Source of the DNA: Coturnix japonica
Lineage: Eukaryota; Chordata; Aves; Galliformes; Phasianidae
Length of the DNA stretch: 64,000 bases
Assembly: GCF_001577835.2 (NCBI RefSeq)
Contig: NC_029529.1
Location: 7,256,157 to 7,320,156, forward strand
Direction: 5' to 3'
In this document: positions 1 through 14,800 of the stretch, one piece after another
Layout of the letters: every line of letters begins with the position of its first letter
Numbering within the stretch: position 1 is the first letter of the stretch
The notes under the pieces: model-generated
Databases searched by the model: none
Seen by the model: only the letters and a program-made list of their open reading frames with translations
Told to the model about the DNA's origin: nothing
Translations under genes and position numbers: made by a program

Positions 1-185
1 AATTGCTGAATTTCATTTAATGTCTAAAACAAACCTGGTTTGAAGTGGTATGTCTATGTCTGAGAACCTGCTTGCTATTCAGATACCATGCTGTGTATTA
101 GCTTGCAATTCCTGCTTGTGCATTCAAATCATTGTGCTTTTTTAGCTGTCTTGTTTCTTTCTTTCTTTCTTTGTTTTGAAAATAG

Positions 186-3100
186 GATGAAACAGGTGCC
201 TATTTAATAGACAGAGACCCGACCTACTTTGGGCCAGTGCTGAACTATCTCAGACATGGGAAGCTGGTTATTAACAAGGACCTAGCTGAGGAAGGTAGGA
301 TGTTACTAAATCTCTTGATCTCTCGTCATTTTGTTGTTATTTTTACTGCTTTGAAAGTCAACAAAAATAACTTAAAGGTAGATGATGAATTAACATTGTG
401 CAGCATTTCAATCTGTTGCAGACAAAGCTGATTGGTGTTGTACAATTACAGTATGTTGTTGTTAGAGCTTTTTGAGTGATTCCTGGTGTGTGTCGCAGCT
501 CCCATCCTCAGAAACTCAGCCTAGAAATTCAGCTATGAAGGGAGATGCTTCTTATGACTCTGTGAAATAGTTTTTAGTCTTCTTCAAGCAAATGAATACC
601 AACTGTCAAACGAGTTTTAGAAGATGTAACTTCCTTTACCAACCCTAAGGGAAAATGAATTGTTTTCCATAGCTGTGTAGAAGATGATATTAAGAACTGG
701 TTGGTGGTTTTGACCTGGAGCATTTGGTTACACAGTCTTTTCAAAAAATGTTCTCATTCTAGGTGTACTGGAAGAGGCTGAATTCTACAATATCACATCA
801 CTAATAAAACTGGTAAAGGACAAAATAAGAGAAAGAGACAGCAAAATCTCACAGGTAAGGCTGTTTATCAGTGTGCTTTTCATTATTTGTTTGATAGCAA
901 ATAATGGGTGATTCTCTTTATTTTTTCCTTTAACTGCGCATTCTCCCAGTAAGATGCTGGGCGTCTGTCCCCCTCATTGACCAAACTGGAGCCATTAGCA
1001 TCTGTAGACTAATATTTTAAGTCTTTAATAGCTGCTAGTATATTTACAACAGCCAGAGGGTTCTGGTTCTTGTTCAAAAACTAAAAAGCATGTTAAAAAA
1101 AATGTCTAGTAGTGGAATAATATAATTAGCAAAATATGCTTGGAAATAGTTATTTGAGAAAAAAACTCAGTTTTTCCATATATATTTACTTACTTCGACT
1201 GTGGTGATATTGTCTAAATATGCTGTAGCTGCATGTTTATACAGCATACATACAGATGTTATTTAGCTCTCAAACTTTTTGTAGCAAAGTTACCTTCTAC
1301 ATTTGTGGTATTCTGTAGTTGTAAAGATCTTGCCAAATCATCCTTGAGTGTTTCTTCATAGAAGTGAATATGACATTGAAATGATTGGGTAAAGAAAAGA
1401 TTTGTGCTTGTTCTTTAACAATGCTTTTCTGGCCTTCCCTGATGATGTCTTCATGGAGACATTACAAATTTCTTATTGCCCTACTTCTATTGAAGTTGGG
1501 TCAACCAGACCCAAAACTGTTGCTTTCTAAATCTAAAGAATAAGGGGGAAAACTCACAAAGACAGTGAATTCCATGCTGTATTAAACATCATATATTTCT
1601 TTCTAAAGGTGCCAGTCAAACACGTGTACAGGGTGCTGCAGTGCCAGGAAGAGGAACTCACTCAAATGGTCTCCACAATGTCTGATGGTTGGAAATTCGA
1701 ACAGGTAACAGAAATATGTAAGATGTAGTTACAGAGTCTTCTGGAAATGTAGTTATGTGAAGGAGAAGTAGAAAGTCAATTATATGCATCTTTTTAAGTG
1801 CACTCATTATCAGAAATTGGATTGATAAAAAGATGCCCAGTTAAATTGAAGTTTTGTGTTTATATTCTTATTTGTCAGAGTGAAATGGATCTGGCTTTCA
1901 GTAAAAACATGTACATCATGTTTGAAATGTAACTCTTTGGCATCTGCACAGCAACATTTGGATGGTGAATAAAATGAAAAAAAAAAGATGAGAAAGTTTT
2001 TAGAAATGGTAGATCAGATATAAAGAGTTCTTGGTAGAAGAGATGGGCTTGGGAGATAAATGTTTCTCAGATCCAAATAGTGGTTCATCAGATAAAGGTC
2101 TGATAAATCTCTGCAGCTGTGAGGCTGGATAGGTGGGAGCTACTTGTTTTCCTTCTTTGCTTTGCATAAAAGTAGCATCGTATGTACACTGAAGAATACA
2201 ATGTAAAAGGAAAAGATTTTTCTGTTGAGATAATCTCTGTGAATGAACTGAGTGGATGGTCTCTTCAACGTTCACTTTCCTGAACTACCAGACTATCTAA
2301 ACTGTGCTGGAACAATGATTGTGGTGTGAGACACAGGTGCTCAGCCACCATGTTTCTCAGTATCTGGTGCCAACTGTAGGAGAGATTGGAATAAACAAAC
2401 TTTTTATCCCATGCAGTCTCCTCTGAATAACACAACAAAAGATCATTTTAAGGCTGCAATGCACAAACCTCAAAAAAGAATGTTTTGATTGTGTTCTATA
2501 AAATGTGCAAGTCTCTTATATCACAGAGAAAGCCATTATCAAATAAATTAAACCAGCACAAAGAAAGCTTCTTCTTCAGTTCTCCAGCTCAAGTATTGGA
2601 GGATTCATTTGAATCAGTGAAAAAAGCTCTTACTAACTAAATCCATGGGACTAGTTTTTGACCAGTGCATTGATAATGCTTTTTAGATATTCTTCTCTGT
2701 CACAGGAAACAGTCTTTCACTAAAAAACAGATATTCTTACAACAGATGAATTGCTGCTAAATCTTTTAGCTATCTTAAAATCAACGTTCTTTGGGAATAT
2801 TGTATTTTGAAATATTGTTTTAGCAGTGCAGCTGCAGAAAGAACCATTATAATTTCTTTCAGAATTTACATTTTGAGAAAATTCTAGTTGTTTTCTTGAA
2901 CATTACATCCTTGTTTCATCCAGCTTTCTTCCTACTTTGCTTTTCCCCCACATTGCTCTCTCTCAGACACGTAGTTTGAAGAAGACAACCACAATAGCTG
3001 TACATTCCCTTATTATTCAGTTTCTCCTTACTTCAGATCACGCCATTCTCTCCTTTGGTTCCATTGCAGACCTGCTTTTAGTGGACATCTTTCACTTAAA

Positions 3101-5835
3101 ACATGATTGCAGTACTTAGTATGGTCCAAGCACTTACATTATTAAGATTTGAAGACACTGTAAATTTTTTAATTTTTTTTTTCCCTAAATAAATATCTGT
3201 TGCTCAACAGCATGCTTCCTTTGGAAGCACTCTTTGGGATGGCACCTGCCACGCTCCATAGGTATCATTCATGGAAGGGAGATCATCAGCTTTCTTAAAG
3301 GAAAAATGCTTGAGGGTTGAGAGTCCTTGTGTTCTGCACATGATGTAATGTGTTTTAGTGGTTGATTCTGATAAAGAATATTTTTTCCCTTAACATTTAA
3401 AAATTTCTTCTTAAAATACCATTAGATGTGATAATTAAATAGGAGTGGAATGTGTTAAACTTTTGGTGCACTTATGAAGATGCACCCATGCACTTTTCCA
3501 AGGAATATAAATGAGCAGTGCTAGAAATCTGCAATGATATATCAGCTGAATTCCAAAAACAACCCCTGGTAATTGTGCTGCCCCACTTTGGTGATTTGTA
3601 GCGTGTTAGTCTGTAGATTATTTTTAGCTTCCAGCATTACATCTTCAGGCAATCAGAAAACAAACACTTTGGCGTTACTGCATAATGAGAAACTTCAGGC
3701 CGTACAGAACTGCTGCTTACAAAGGCAGCAGCAGCATCAGTCATGTAAACTTTAATATTTAATGTAGCCTGAGTCTGTCACCAAAATGCCATCGTCAATA
3801 GGTTCTCTGTAGGAAAAATACAGTATTTATCTGCTGCCTTCAAAGGTATTCACAGAGCATAAGAGGATAAAAATAAACTTGCTGTTCATAAATGTTCTAA
3901 TCAGTGATGATCTTCTGCTTACTGTGAATGGGCAGTTAGTCGCTAGTTCCTCACGCTCAATTGGGAGCTCTCATCTTTCTCAGTGGCCCTTCACTTTGAA
4001 TTAAATGGGTTAGGAATTGCCATGTATTAAGATAAAATAATTTTAATAATGAATTGTGAAATTGTGCAGAGATTGCTACAAACTTGTGAATTTTCAGACA
4101 TCTGACAGCTGCAGGCACAGTTCACAGCAGTGACTTTAATGAGAAAAAGACAATTTTTTACATAATAGTTCTTTGCTTTGTTGTTCTGTAAATCAACTCT
4201 TTTGAAGCCATTTTGAAATGCTCAACGTTTTTAATTCTTCCCCTCTAGTTGACTTTGTGTTTCCTTAGCTGTATTTTGTTTAACAGCTCCTGAACGAGAT
4301 GAAGCCCTTTCGTTCCCAGGCTGGGTATATCACTTTACATAACACCTTTCAGTATTACATCTGTGTTACTTTCTGCATTTGGAATGAATGGCAGGAAAAT
4401 AATGCTCTCATTTTCATAATATGCCAAACTTTGCTTTGGTTTTTTGGTACAGTTGGTTACATCACAATGATATGAGGAGTTTTCTGGTTTCTGATTAGTA
4501 ACTCTTTTAACTTCCCTTGAAATTATGGATGTCTTTGTGACTGCTTCCATTACTTTTTAGTAAGTTAAAACTAAAATTGCAGCCTGTTCTAGGGACAAGT
4601 AAATGTTACCTACACATTTGAGTTCATCTGTTATTTGTATGATTTGGATAATGGTATGTGCTGCAGCTTTACAAAGGTTTCTTTTTGTGTTTTGCTCTGA
4701 TTGGTTATTTCAGCTTGTCAGTATAGGTTCCCAGTATGGCTGTGGCCGGGCCCAGCAGTCAGAGTATCTGCTGATAGTGTCACGGGAAGTGAAAGGGGAA
4801 GAGAGATGCTTCCAGAAATGCTGCAGTGAGGTGTGTCACGCTGTTCCTTTTGCCCTCACACCGATTTGCTTGGCCTTCTTGCGTTTCTGCTGCTTTCAAA
4901 TAATTCCACTTTATTCCTGGGTGTCCAACACATAGCAGTTTGTATGTGTTTGTGACTGGCTTTTATTTATATTCACAGTCTTTCATTGCACATTATCAAT
5001 GTTCATATTGGGGTTTTTTGTTTGTTTGTTTTTGGTGGTTTTTTGTTTGTTTTTTTGTTTTGTTTTGTTTTAAACAAATGTTTATTCAGACTTCAGTTAA
5101 ATGAAGGTTTTTCTTAAGAAGAATTCTTATCTTCTCAATAGGTAACTTTTTTCCCTCAAATCTTCCTCCAAAGTTAACTGATTTGACCTGTACTTGTTAG
5201 GTAAAAGTTGTGCAGTTCGAAATCAGGAGCCTTGTAAATAGAGCTTTGAGTTTGCTGATTTCAGACAGGGACATACTTTTGTATGTTAGTCATTCTTCCA
5301 AGCCGACTATATTTCATCTGCATAATAATGAGTTACCTTTTGAGTTCCGAGTCTTCTATTTGTGGTAACTCCAAACGTGACTGGTTATTAGGTGGATGAA
5401 ATATATTCAAACTGGAACAACAATTAACATACCTTTTCAGAAGTAATAAACATGGAGAGACCAACAAAACCTGTGGTTTGTTTTAAAGCTTGTGTTGGGA
5501 AGGAGGAATATCTTGGGATTTTTTGGGTTTGGTTTGATTTTTTCTTTCTTTTCTTTATTTTCCCCCCCCNNNNNNNNNNNNATGAATAGCAACAGTGTCT
5601 CATTTACTTTTTAGGCTGTCTCATCCTTCCCTCTCTCCTTATTCTCAGGTCACTGCTTTTTTAATCACTGTGCTACTTCCCAGTGTTCTGGAGTTGGGGA
5701 GGGATTTGTTTTGCTGGCCATTAGCACTGGAGGCAGATCCCAGCTCTTTACATAGCTATGCTTTGTTTCAGAGTGTTATGTGAATTGATTTGAGGACCTG
5801 GTGTTCTACAGAATTTTTAATCAGTGCAATACGTG

Positions 5836-5892
<57 letters not shown>

Positions 5893-8800
5893 TTAGTCAG
5901 TCTAAAAGATTAGCATAACATCATAAGATAATATGGCTGTGAAATGAGTTATGAGCAGGACCTTGCCTATTACATGGTCACTTGGCCTTGCAATTTTTCA
6001 TTTCAAACCTGGACTACTGCCTGGGTGTATTTAGGAATCTACTTTTAAGGTGTCATGCAATATCTATTTCTTAGAGTTGCACAGGTAACTTTTGGAATGT
6101 GGAATTAATGCACTAAGTTTGCAGGCTTTCCAGAACTGAGTAGGAAATATGATGTATTGCTAAGGATGTGTAGAGTGTAGGCAGCATGACATTATTCATA
6201 TGTTCATGCTGTGGAGAGCTCAAAGTAAAAAATAGGTATTAGTTGAAGACATAAGGAACTGTTTTTTAAGAGTATAGCAAACTGGAGTTTTGAAGCACTT
6301 GTCTTTAATATTGCAAAACAAACTTTGTCTTTAAATGCACCAGCTATTTAATAATGGCAAAAAATCATTTAGATCTATTGCACTGAACAACCTCAATATT
6401 GTTCATCTAGCTAATGATCAGTCAGTCTGCCACATCTCCATAAGAGACTTACGTGTAAAAGGTCATCTAATTTGAATTATGAAGCATTAATGGGAATTTC
6501 AGTAGCTATCAACTGAGGAATTGTCAGCCTAGTTGAATCAGGACTGAAGATTTGGGTGATGTTTGCATCTTTTATCATGTCTGTCACAGAGATTGTTTAT
6601 TACTGTTGTGTGTCAATAAGTAGTAACTACTTCTGATGGGATCATTTCAGCTGTTGTCATAGCTTATCTGATATCAAGTTCTTGCCATTTTGCTAGAAGA
6701 AAAATTCACTACATGATAAAGTCGTATACTTAAATATTATACTTCACATTTCTCTTCATCACAAGTTAATTATTTATTTAAACATGTACCCAGCTTTTTG
6801 AATGTGTTCTGATCTGCAAGTGACTTGAACATACTGTTTAAGATTCAACAATAATTGAAGTAGTTGCCCTACTTGTATTATGTAGTACTTAATTGATACA
6901 TAATTCATAGACCAAACTCTATACCACTTCAACAGGCTTAGATCCAACTGTCTGGGCCTCACAAGTTGTTTCATTCTGCAGAGATGCTGTCTGATGCTCT
7001 TCTGGATACTGGCTTTGTCAGTCTGTGGATGCTCTTGCTTGTTTGTCTTAGCAGAGTGCTGGAACAGCTGAATATCTATCTCCGCTCTCTCCTTAAAATT
7101 ACAATTAGGCTTTATTTTCTCCTGAGGTGGAAGCTGCTTTTAACCATGGTCTGCCTTTCACTTTGTTAGGGGAATCGTGCCTTAAGCATGCCTTAAGTTC
7201 AGTCTTATTCTCTGTGGTACCCTGCCAGACTGATGGAGATACATTTGTTTTTAGACAAATAACCACAGTTTTTCAAATGTTGTTCATCTAAAAAAGAAAA
7301 AAACAAGTCAAGCCTTTTCTGTGGGGCTGTTCCTAGCTCCTATATAATGGAGTCTGCCCCACTCCTATATAATGGAGTCTGAGGAATAGGGCAGCCTTAT
7401 TACATGTCTGTGGTGGTTTGGCAGGTAGATGTAGTATAGTTTTGGTAATGGTATTGCAGTGTTTCTGAAACAGTTTGATTTTTAGGTGCTTGATCTGTGT
7501 AAGTAATTATAGCACCGTACATTACCTTGTCATGGCTTTGAAATAAATCTTTTTGAAAAACTGAATCAGCTTCATCAGAATTGATTCTGGCTGGGAAAGG
7601 CAGGCTGTGTAAAGCTTTGAGTATTAGGCAGGTGTACTGTGTGTAAGGTAAGACAAGGTATATGAAACTTATATAAATGTTTGAGGGGCATCTGGATGAG
7701 GAGCTACAAGATATGGTTTAGTGGCTTGTGGTAGCAGTGGTGATGGGAGGATGGTTGGACTTGTAGGTCCTTTCCAACCTTGTGATTCTATGATATTTAT
7801 GCTATTTGATAAACATATTGTATATGAGGTAATACTGATGTTTAGCATATCCCTCATTCTCAGTAAATTGTAATTCATCATTCAATATCAAAACTTGCAG
7901 AAGCTTATAAATCATTTCATTATACACTGCTTCCACCTATAGTCCTTCCTAAAATCACTTCCTTGCAGCCATGCACATGGATTTCAGACGTTAATCGTAG
8001 TGTCCCAACATGCTGTATCTTTCTGTTTTCCAATCAGGGACAAATTTTGATGCTGTCCACTCAGAAGGTGTTTTAGTAGAAGTGCTGTTGTTCTATAAGT
8101 GAAGTGGTAGTTATCCTTCCTGGCTAAAGTGCTTCCTGCATGCAGCCTTTTATGTGCTAAATTGTGCCGGTTAAGACACAATATATAAGTTTTTAAAAAT
8201 TAACTTTGGAGGATGGGAAGGTTTCCATTAAATAAGAGGAACAGGGGACGGGCTGCTCTTCCTCTGGCCTGACTCTGTAGCCTTTTGTTTGACAATAAAA
8301 TCATAATTGTGAGCCATTAATTCTGTAAATGTTTAAAAAGAAAAGCTATGTTTATCTTACCATCAGAGTGTCAGTGTATTTGTCAACATCAAAATGTATT
8401 TGCATTGAAATGGAGATTTAATGCTTCAGGCACAGCCATCAGTGTGAACAGTGAGGAATGCAAAGTTGTGGGGTTTGTTTTACATAGAAATGCAAGTGAT
8501 TCTTTCTTTCATCTTTCAGCTGGTCAGTATCGGTTCTTCCTATAACTATGGCAATGAAGATCAGGCTGAATTTCTGTGTGTTGTCTCAAAGGAATTGCAT
8601 AACACTCCCTACGGCACAACCAGTGAACCCAGTGAAAAAGCAAAGGTAAGTTACTATATATTGGAGAAAAGAGATGGTGTCAGCATAGCATAGGCTTTGC
8701 CGAGTAATGCAAGGCATACCTTTCTTATGAGCCATTCTTTACTTAACTTTTTTTCCCTCCTTCAAGGAAGTAGTGGTTCCCTGTTGGTTGTACAAGAGAG

Positions 8801-11800
8801 TGTAAATGGCACAGTCAGCAGTATCTGTTACACCAGATAGCTTCTTTCAATGGAATAGCTGTACTGTTCCTGATGCCTGTCCTGTTTTTTGAGTACTAAC
8901 AGATATTTGCTGTTTACGGTTGAGAATCTGCATTTTTTTTTTCTTATGCATTTGAATAATTCCTCATTCTTTCAGTGTCTCAGTTGAAAAATATTCTTCT
9001 TGCTTGAGCTCAATTGAAGAAATCTTACAATCACGAATGGGAATTTTAATGTGGCATCTTTGAGTAATGGTGCAGTACATTAAAAAATGAAGATAGTTGA
9101 TAGCTTATTTATGTGTTTCCCTCCAGCTCTCCTTCCTTTTTATAACTAGTTGTATAGAAAGATTGCAGTGGGCACAATATCCAGGCATTTTCATCAATTG
9201 TCTTTCAGAGTTTGTACAAAGATAAAATGTAAAGGTGCAACTGAAAGTAAGAAGGCAGATGAGTTTTGAATGTGATGTGTGTTATTCTGTGCATATTGGA
9301 CTGTTTTTATCATGGTGCAGTTGCTTTGTAAGAGAAAATGACTATGGATAAACAGAGTACTTCTGTAGTTGGCGTGAAAACTTTTCATGTGGTGTGTTTA
9401 AATGGGAGATGGTAAAATATCGCTGATTGCTTTTCCAAGAATCACCTTTAAGTGAATAAATCTTGAAATAATGCTGAAAAGCAATCTGGGTCTTTGGCAT
9501 TGTGACCCCAAATAGGCTGAACCTCTCTACTTTCTGTGCTGTGTAACTTTGTTTTGCTGCTACATATGTGGAGACATTTTTGCAAATTACATTTTAAAAG
9601 TACATTTTAAAAGTATATATTTAGTGAAATTATTGATTTCTACTATTTTCTCTCTGTTGAGATAAAACTTCCAAAGAGGGATTAACATAATCAAGTTCTG
9701 CTTTTGTCAGAATGCTTCAGGAAAAAAAAGAGTCGGCAAGGAGGAGTGTGGCAGTAGTTTAGGGCTGGGATATGTGCCTGGAATGAAAAGTGGAATTCTT
9801 GAACCTGATGTACATCTTCCTAAGAATTTGTGGTACGTACTCAGGGAGCTTCAGAAGTTGCCAGAGTTGCATCACATCCTTCACATAGTAGAAAATATCA
9901 TCAAACCAAACTGTCAACACCTGAATAGATAAACTTGTTCAGGGCACAGAACAACTGCTGTACAATTAGTAGCTCTGAGAGATGCTAAATCTTAGACTTC
10001 TCTGTTTAAATACTTCTTGGTATGAGAATTATTGCTCATTTTTATTTGAAGATCTAAATAGTCACTCCTTTTGTCCTGGAAGAGTTGAACTGTTGCTAGC
10101 AGTAAATGGCAATACTTGAATAATCTTTTTTATTTATTTTTATGCTATATATCTTACAGCTGGATGTTTTATCAGGGCTTGAGGGGAGGAATTCCTTTTT
10201 GGTTGGGAGGTTTCTGACTGTGTTGTGGAGAAATTTGGACTGGTCCTTGGGAGCTGTTGTCTCAGTAGCTCCCTGCTTAGTCAGCTTTAAACTTCCAGTC
10301 TATGGTCTGTTCAGTAGTGGCTGAGTTGGTCCTTGGGAAGTTCATATGATTGAAATTAGGGTATCCAGTGATATATACAGAGTGAGGCGAATCACATCCT
10401 GAGGCTGATGTTTAGAAACTATGAGAAAGACCTCCTAATTAAAGCAAAAAAGCACCAGTACGTAATGTCTTGTGACACGCACTTTGATTTTAATTAACAG
10501 TAGTGAACTTTCAAAATAGAAAAAGCATATCCGATACTATGTGTAATCCAGTGTCACCTCATCCCTTCTTAGAGTTGTTTGATGGAAAACAGCTTGCATA
10601 GATGGGTTGGAACAGAGAAACATTAGAAATTAAAATCTTGAAACATGTGATTCCACCACACTCGCCATGAGCGTTCTATGCAGACTTTACTATCTCTCAA
10701 ACCTGTACTCCACTTAACTACATGTTGGTGAACCTCCAGCATGTATAAAGCATAATGCATTGTTTTGTTGATGTAATGTGTAGAAAGATAATTGAAAATT
10801 TGCTGTGCTATGAAGCACTAGTGGTTAGGAAGTGCAAAAATGATCAGTCCTGTAGTGTGTATTTTCCACAGAGGAGTAATTTTAGCATGAAAAATGCCAT
10901 GATTGGCATTTTTAAGGAAAAAATTGCCTGGTCAAATTGCAGTAAAAAACAAAAATGACCAACAAAACTATGTAACAGGCAGCAAGATGTCCATCTTGGG
11001 GTGTATTTAAGCACCTGCTTTTCTTAGTTCTGTCAGCAGTTGATTCTTTTGCAGCCTTCTAATATGGCTGAGAGAGGGAATATAACCCCATTTGGAACAG
11101 TGACATAAATTGTTTCAGTGGTCTTTACAGGTAGCTATGACACTACTGGAAGATAGCCTGTGTTCCCACAGTTACTTTGCTCTTTCAGTTTATGTACCTG
11201 TAATGAACAGGCTTTGGTCATATCATCTATATCCAACATTTGATTTTCAAGTGCTAACCTTCCCTGTCTGTGGGGAAGCTAAGGTACCAACTTTGGATTA
11301 TTTAAATTTTCTATGTCCTTAAGGTCCCTGTTATTACATTGTGTGGCACTTTTGACTTCTGTCTGCTGATTTAAGGACATTTGGGAGAGAACGTTTTCAT
11401 GAAATCCATAGTGTTCCTGCTTGAAATAGTCTGCTCCCATGCTTTCTTAAGAAGAGTGGGGGTCCCAAATAAAAGTAAATTAGTGCCATTGTCCAATGCT
11501 TCAAGTCTAAGTGGACTGTACTTTGTTGCAGCTCTGACTCACTTGCAATCTTTTCTTTTCCTTTCCTTTCTCTATACTTGCTGCATGCTGCATGCCACTC
11601 AGAGTGAAGATGAAGAAACGGATTACGATATGAATGACTCAGATTAAGTGTAAATGTCACGGTGAGCACTGGCTGCCGTAGGATTTTACCCAGATGCTTT
11701 TCTGCCCCACCAATTCCTGTCCCTAGTAGTGCTATCCTTTGGCTGGTCCTAGTGGTGTATTTGTTTGTGATTATAGTTGTGGCCTGGTTAGCAGAAGCAG

Positions 11801-14800
11801 AATACCTGTTCTGTATGTTGGCTCTTTGACAATGAATGTGGCTGTTAACAGCTGTAGTATGATGATATCCTTTAAAGGTACGCTAAGAGAAGAAGTGCCT
11901 CATGTAGACCATATGGGAAAATGCTCTAGGGCCAGAATTGGTCTTGACATCTTTTCTGTCAATTACTCTGTGTGTGTAGGAGCATCTGATACAAATTTAC
12001 AGAGTAAGTTTACAGTGAACACCTGATCTGGCAGTATGCTCACAAACTTAACTGAAGTACAGCATAGTCAAAATATCTGGTAATTTTGAAACTTACTGTT
12101 TTTGAATCAAGACTTAGCAAATACAAACAGATTATGTGATCTTAATGTACTGTTATCTTTGTCACACACAGAGGGATTAGTTCCTTCTCACTGTAATTTG
12201 ATGTCTTGCTGAAGATAGAGGTGCTTAACAAGTCGCTGCTGGAACAACATAGAAGTTGCACAGAAGTGTTTCTGAAATGTTGTTTTTGCACAGATGAGGA
12301 GGAAGCTACGTTACAGCGAGTTGTAACTAGGTGATCTGTAAGGTCTCTTCCAACCCAAATCAGTCTCTGCCTGTGATTATTATCTTACCTGACGCTGACA
12401 GGAAACACTGCTGAGGTGGGCTTGGCAAAAGATCTTATTCTTACAAAATGGCTGCAAGGAATGGATCAAATATGAAGCTTTATTGAAAGAAAATAAATTG
12501 GTCTTTTGATGGAATTGCTGGATCTTTTTGATGGAATGCTGGATTTTTAAGCTACCCAGGAGACAGAAAATCTCTTAAGATGCTACTCCATCTGCAGCAG
12601 ATCCATTCTGAGTGGGAGGAAATGGGTCTTGCGTTCTACTTATCTCAGAAGCTGTCACATTCAGACCCTTAGAAACTGAGTTTATTCAGCATTGCTGAGA
12701 TCACCGGGAGAAAAAACAGAGCAGAAGCATGAAAAGTAGGAATATTCTGAGTACATGAGGTTTGAAGAGTAAAGACAAAGGAGCATTATCAGTGCAAGTT
12801 TAGGTAATAGATCACGTCCTTACATGAAAACTTTCTGCTCCAGAAATACCCCTCAGTCCTAGCGACCAGCAGTTGTGGCAGATCTTCTAAGTCATTTTCA
12901 AATGTTAGTTACCTCTACTGTTGTTGAGGTGTCTTCTCTCAGCGTTCTTGCCCAGATAGCCACCACCTCATCGACATCTTATTTTCAGGAGAAAAGGAGG
13001 AAATTCAAATTGCAGAATGGAGTCAGTCATCCTTTGAGCAATTAGTAAGTAAGACCAATTTTGGTAGAATTCTTGATAATTGAAATTCAAATTCAGTTCA
13101 AATTTCTTTCCTTCTTTGGACAAAATCACTGTGCCGTGACTATAGAAGATCCTCCTTCACCCAGCTGCTAAACAGAGGTGGATGGAACACCTCTCTCTTG
13201 AGAGCCTGCTGATCAGAAATCACTTTCTCTTGAATAAAAATAGGGGTTACCAGAAAAGCATGAAGCAAAGCATATTAAAATATTGCCTGATCTGATGGAA
13301 TTTTCTACTTGATTTTGGATTTATTGTCTCAACCAACTGTGCCAAGTTGAACAGCCAGATCTGGCTTATCTTTATCTTACTGTATGTGTTCTTGAAGTTC
13401 ACAAAAAGTAGTTCTAACTCCATTAAATGTCAGAGTATTCTTTAAGGAAAGAATGAAGTCAAATGTTGTATTTTAGATGGGACATTAATGTACTCATAAA
13501 GTGAGTAGATGCAGTAATGTTTTCTAACTGCACTGGTGTTTGTTTCAGCCATGTTTTTGGCCTCGCTGGCTAGAATTGCTGCATCAGACTATTATGCACT
13601 GTGTGGGCTTCTTAGCTACAATCCACTGTGAATACTTAAGGAAAGAGATTAAGTAATAAGCATATATCCAATTAACTCCTGATACATTTCCCCAGCTTGC
13701 AGTTAGCTTTTTATTTTATTTTTTAATTTTTTTGGCTTTAAGCCTACGTACAGGTCACTGCATCACATAGGTATCAGTGACTTTTGTTTTCTCTGTCTAA
13801 TCCCATTTGAATGTCTTTTTAGTAGCTACTGAGCAATTTTCAAGGCTTCTCTCTTCTTTGCAGAACACACTTGTATCTTCCCTACAGTTCAGTGTGAAAT
13901 GCTTTTTGTTTAGTACACACAGTAAATTCTTCCTCCTGAAATAGGCTCTGTTTGCACTAAAACATATCAAAGTCCATCAGGAGCATCTTCCTGTATGGAA
14001 ATGTATCGAAGATCCTGCATTGTCATCTGTTTTCCTAATGAAATAATACTGTCTGACTTGCAAATGAAACAGATTTTTGTAACCACAAAGTAAGACACTG
14101 CATGGATTTCAGTGAGCAAGTGATAAAATGGAGTTAAAAAATAAACTTGTTTTTTAATTTTGAAGTGAACATCAAACTGTCTCTGAACGAGTGGTGGGGG
14201 GGCCTTTATGAACTCCGGTCCTAAAAGAAAAGTCCCCATGGAGTTGTGCAAAGCAGAACAAGACCCTGCTTGACTGGGGAATTGGTCTAGATAATCATTT
14301 AGGGTTTCTTCAGACTCAAATGATTCTGTGATTCTATGACTGTAGACACTGTGAAAAAGGCAAATTGGGCTTGATGACTGATAGAGGCTGGTTTGTTCAA
14401 TTCTCAACATTCAAACAATATTTAAAAGGAACCAAATACCTGGACTCTTTCATCTGAAACAATATATGGAGTTGGCATGCTGTGTTAAGTGGTTGCCAGT
14501 TTTTACCCAACAGGCACAAAGATTGTGTGAGTTGTCAGATTCTGTGAATTGTTTGGGGTGGAATGTGTTTCTCAGTTATTGGCATGATATTTGTTATAAT
14601 ATGGCATTAAACTCAAATCATCATGGAAAGAAACTGTATATCAAAGACAGCCATGCTGTTTCCCATGCTGTGCCTTTGCTTTCTTTCAGCGTTTGCAATC
14701 AAGAGCCATTCCCAGTACTTAGAAAACAGACAAGAATTAAGAGAAAAGGGAGATTGTTAGAGATAGTTTAATTTCTGGATGAATGCTCTTATTTGTCCTC

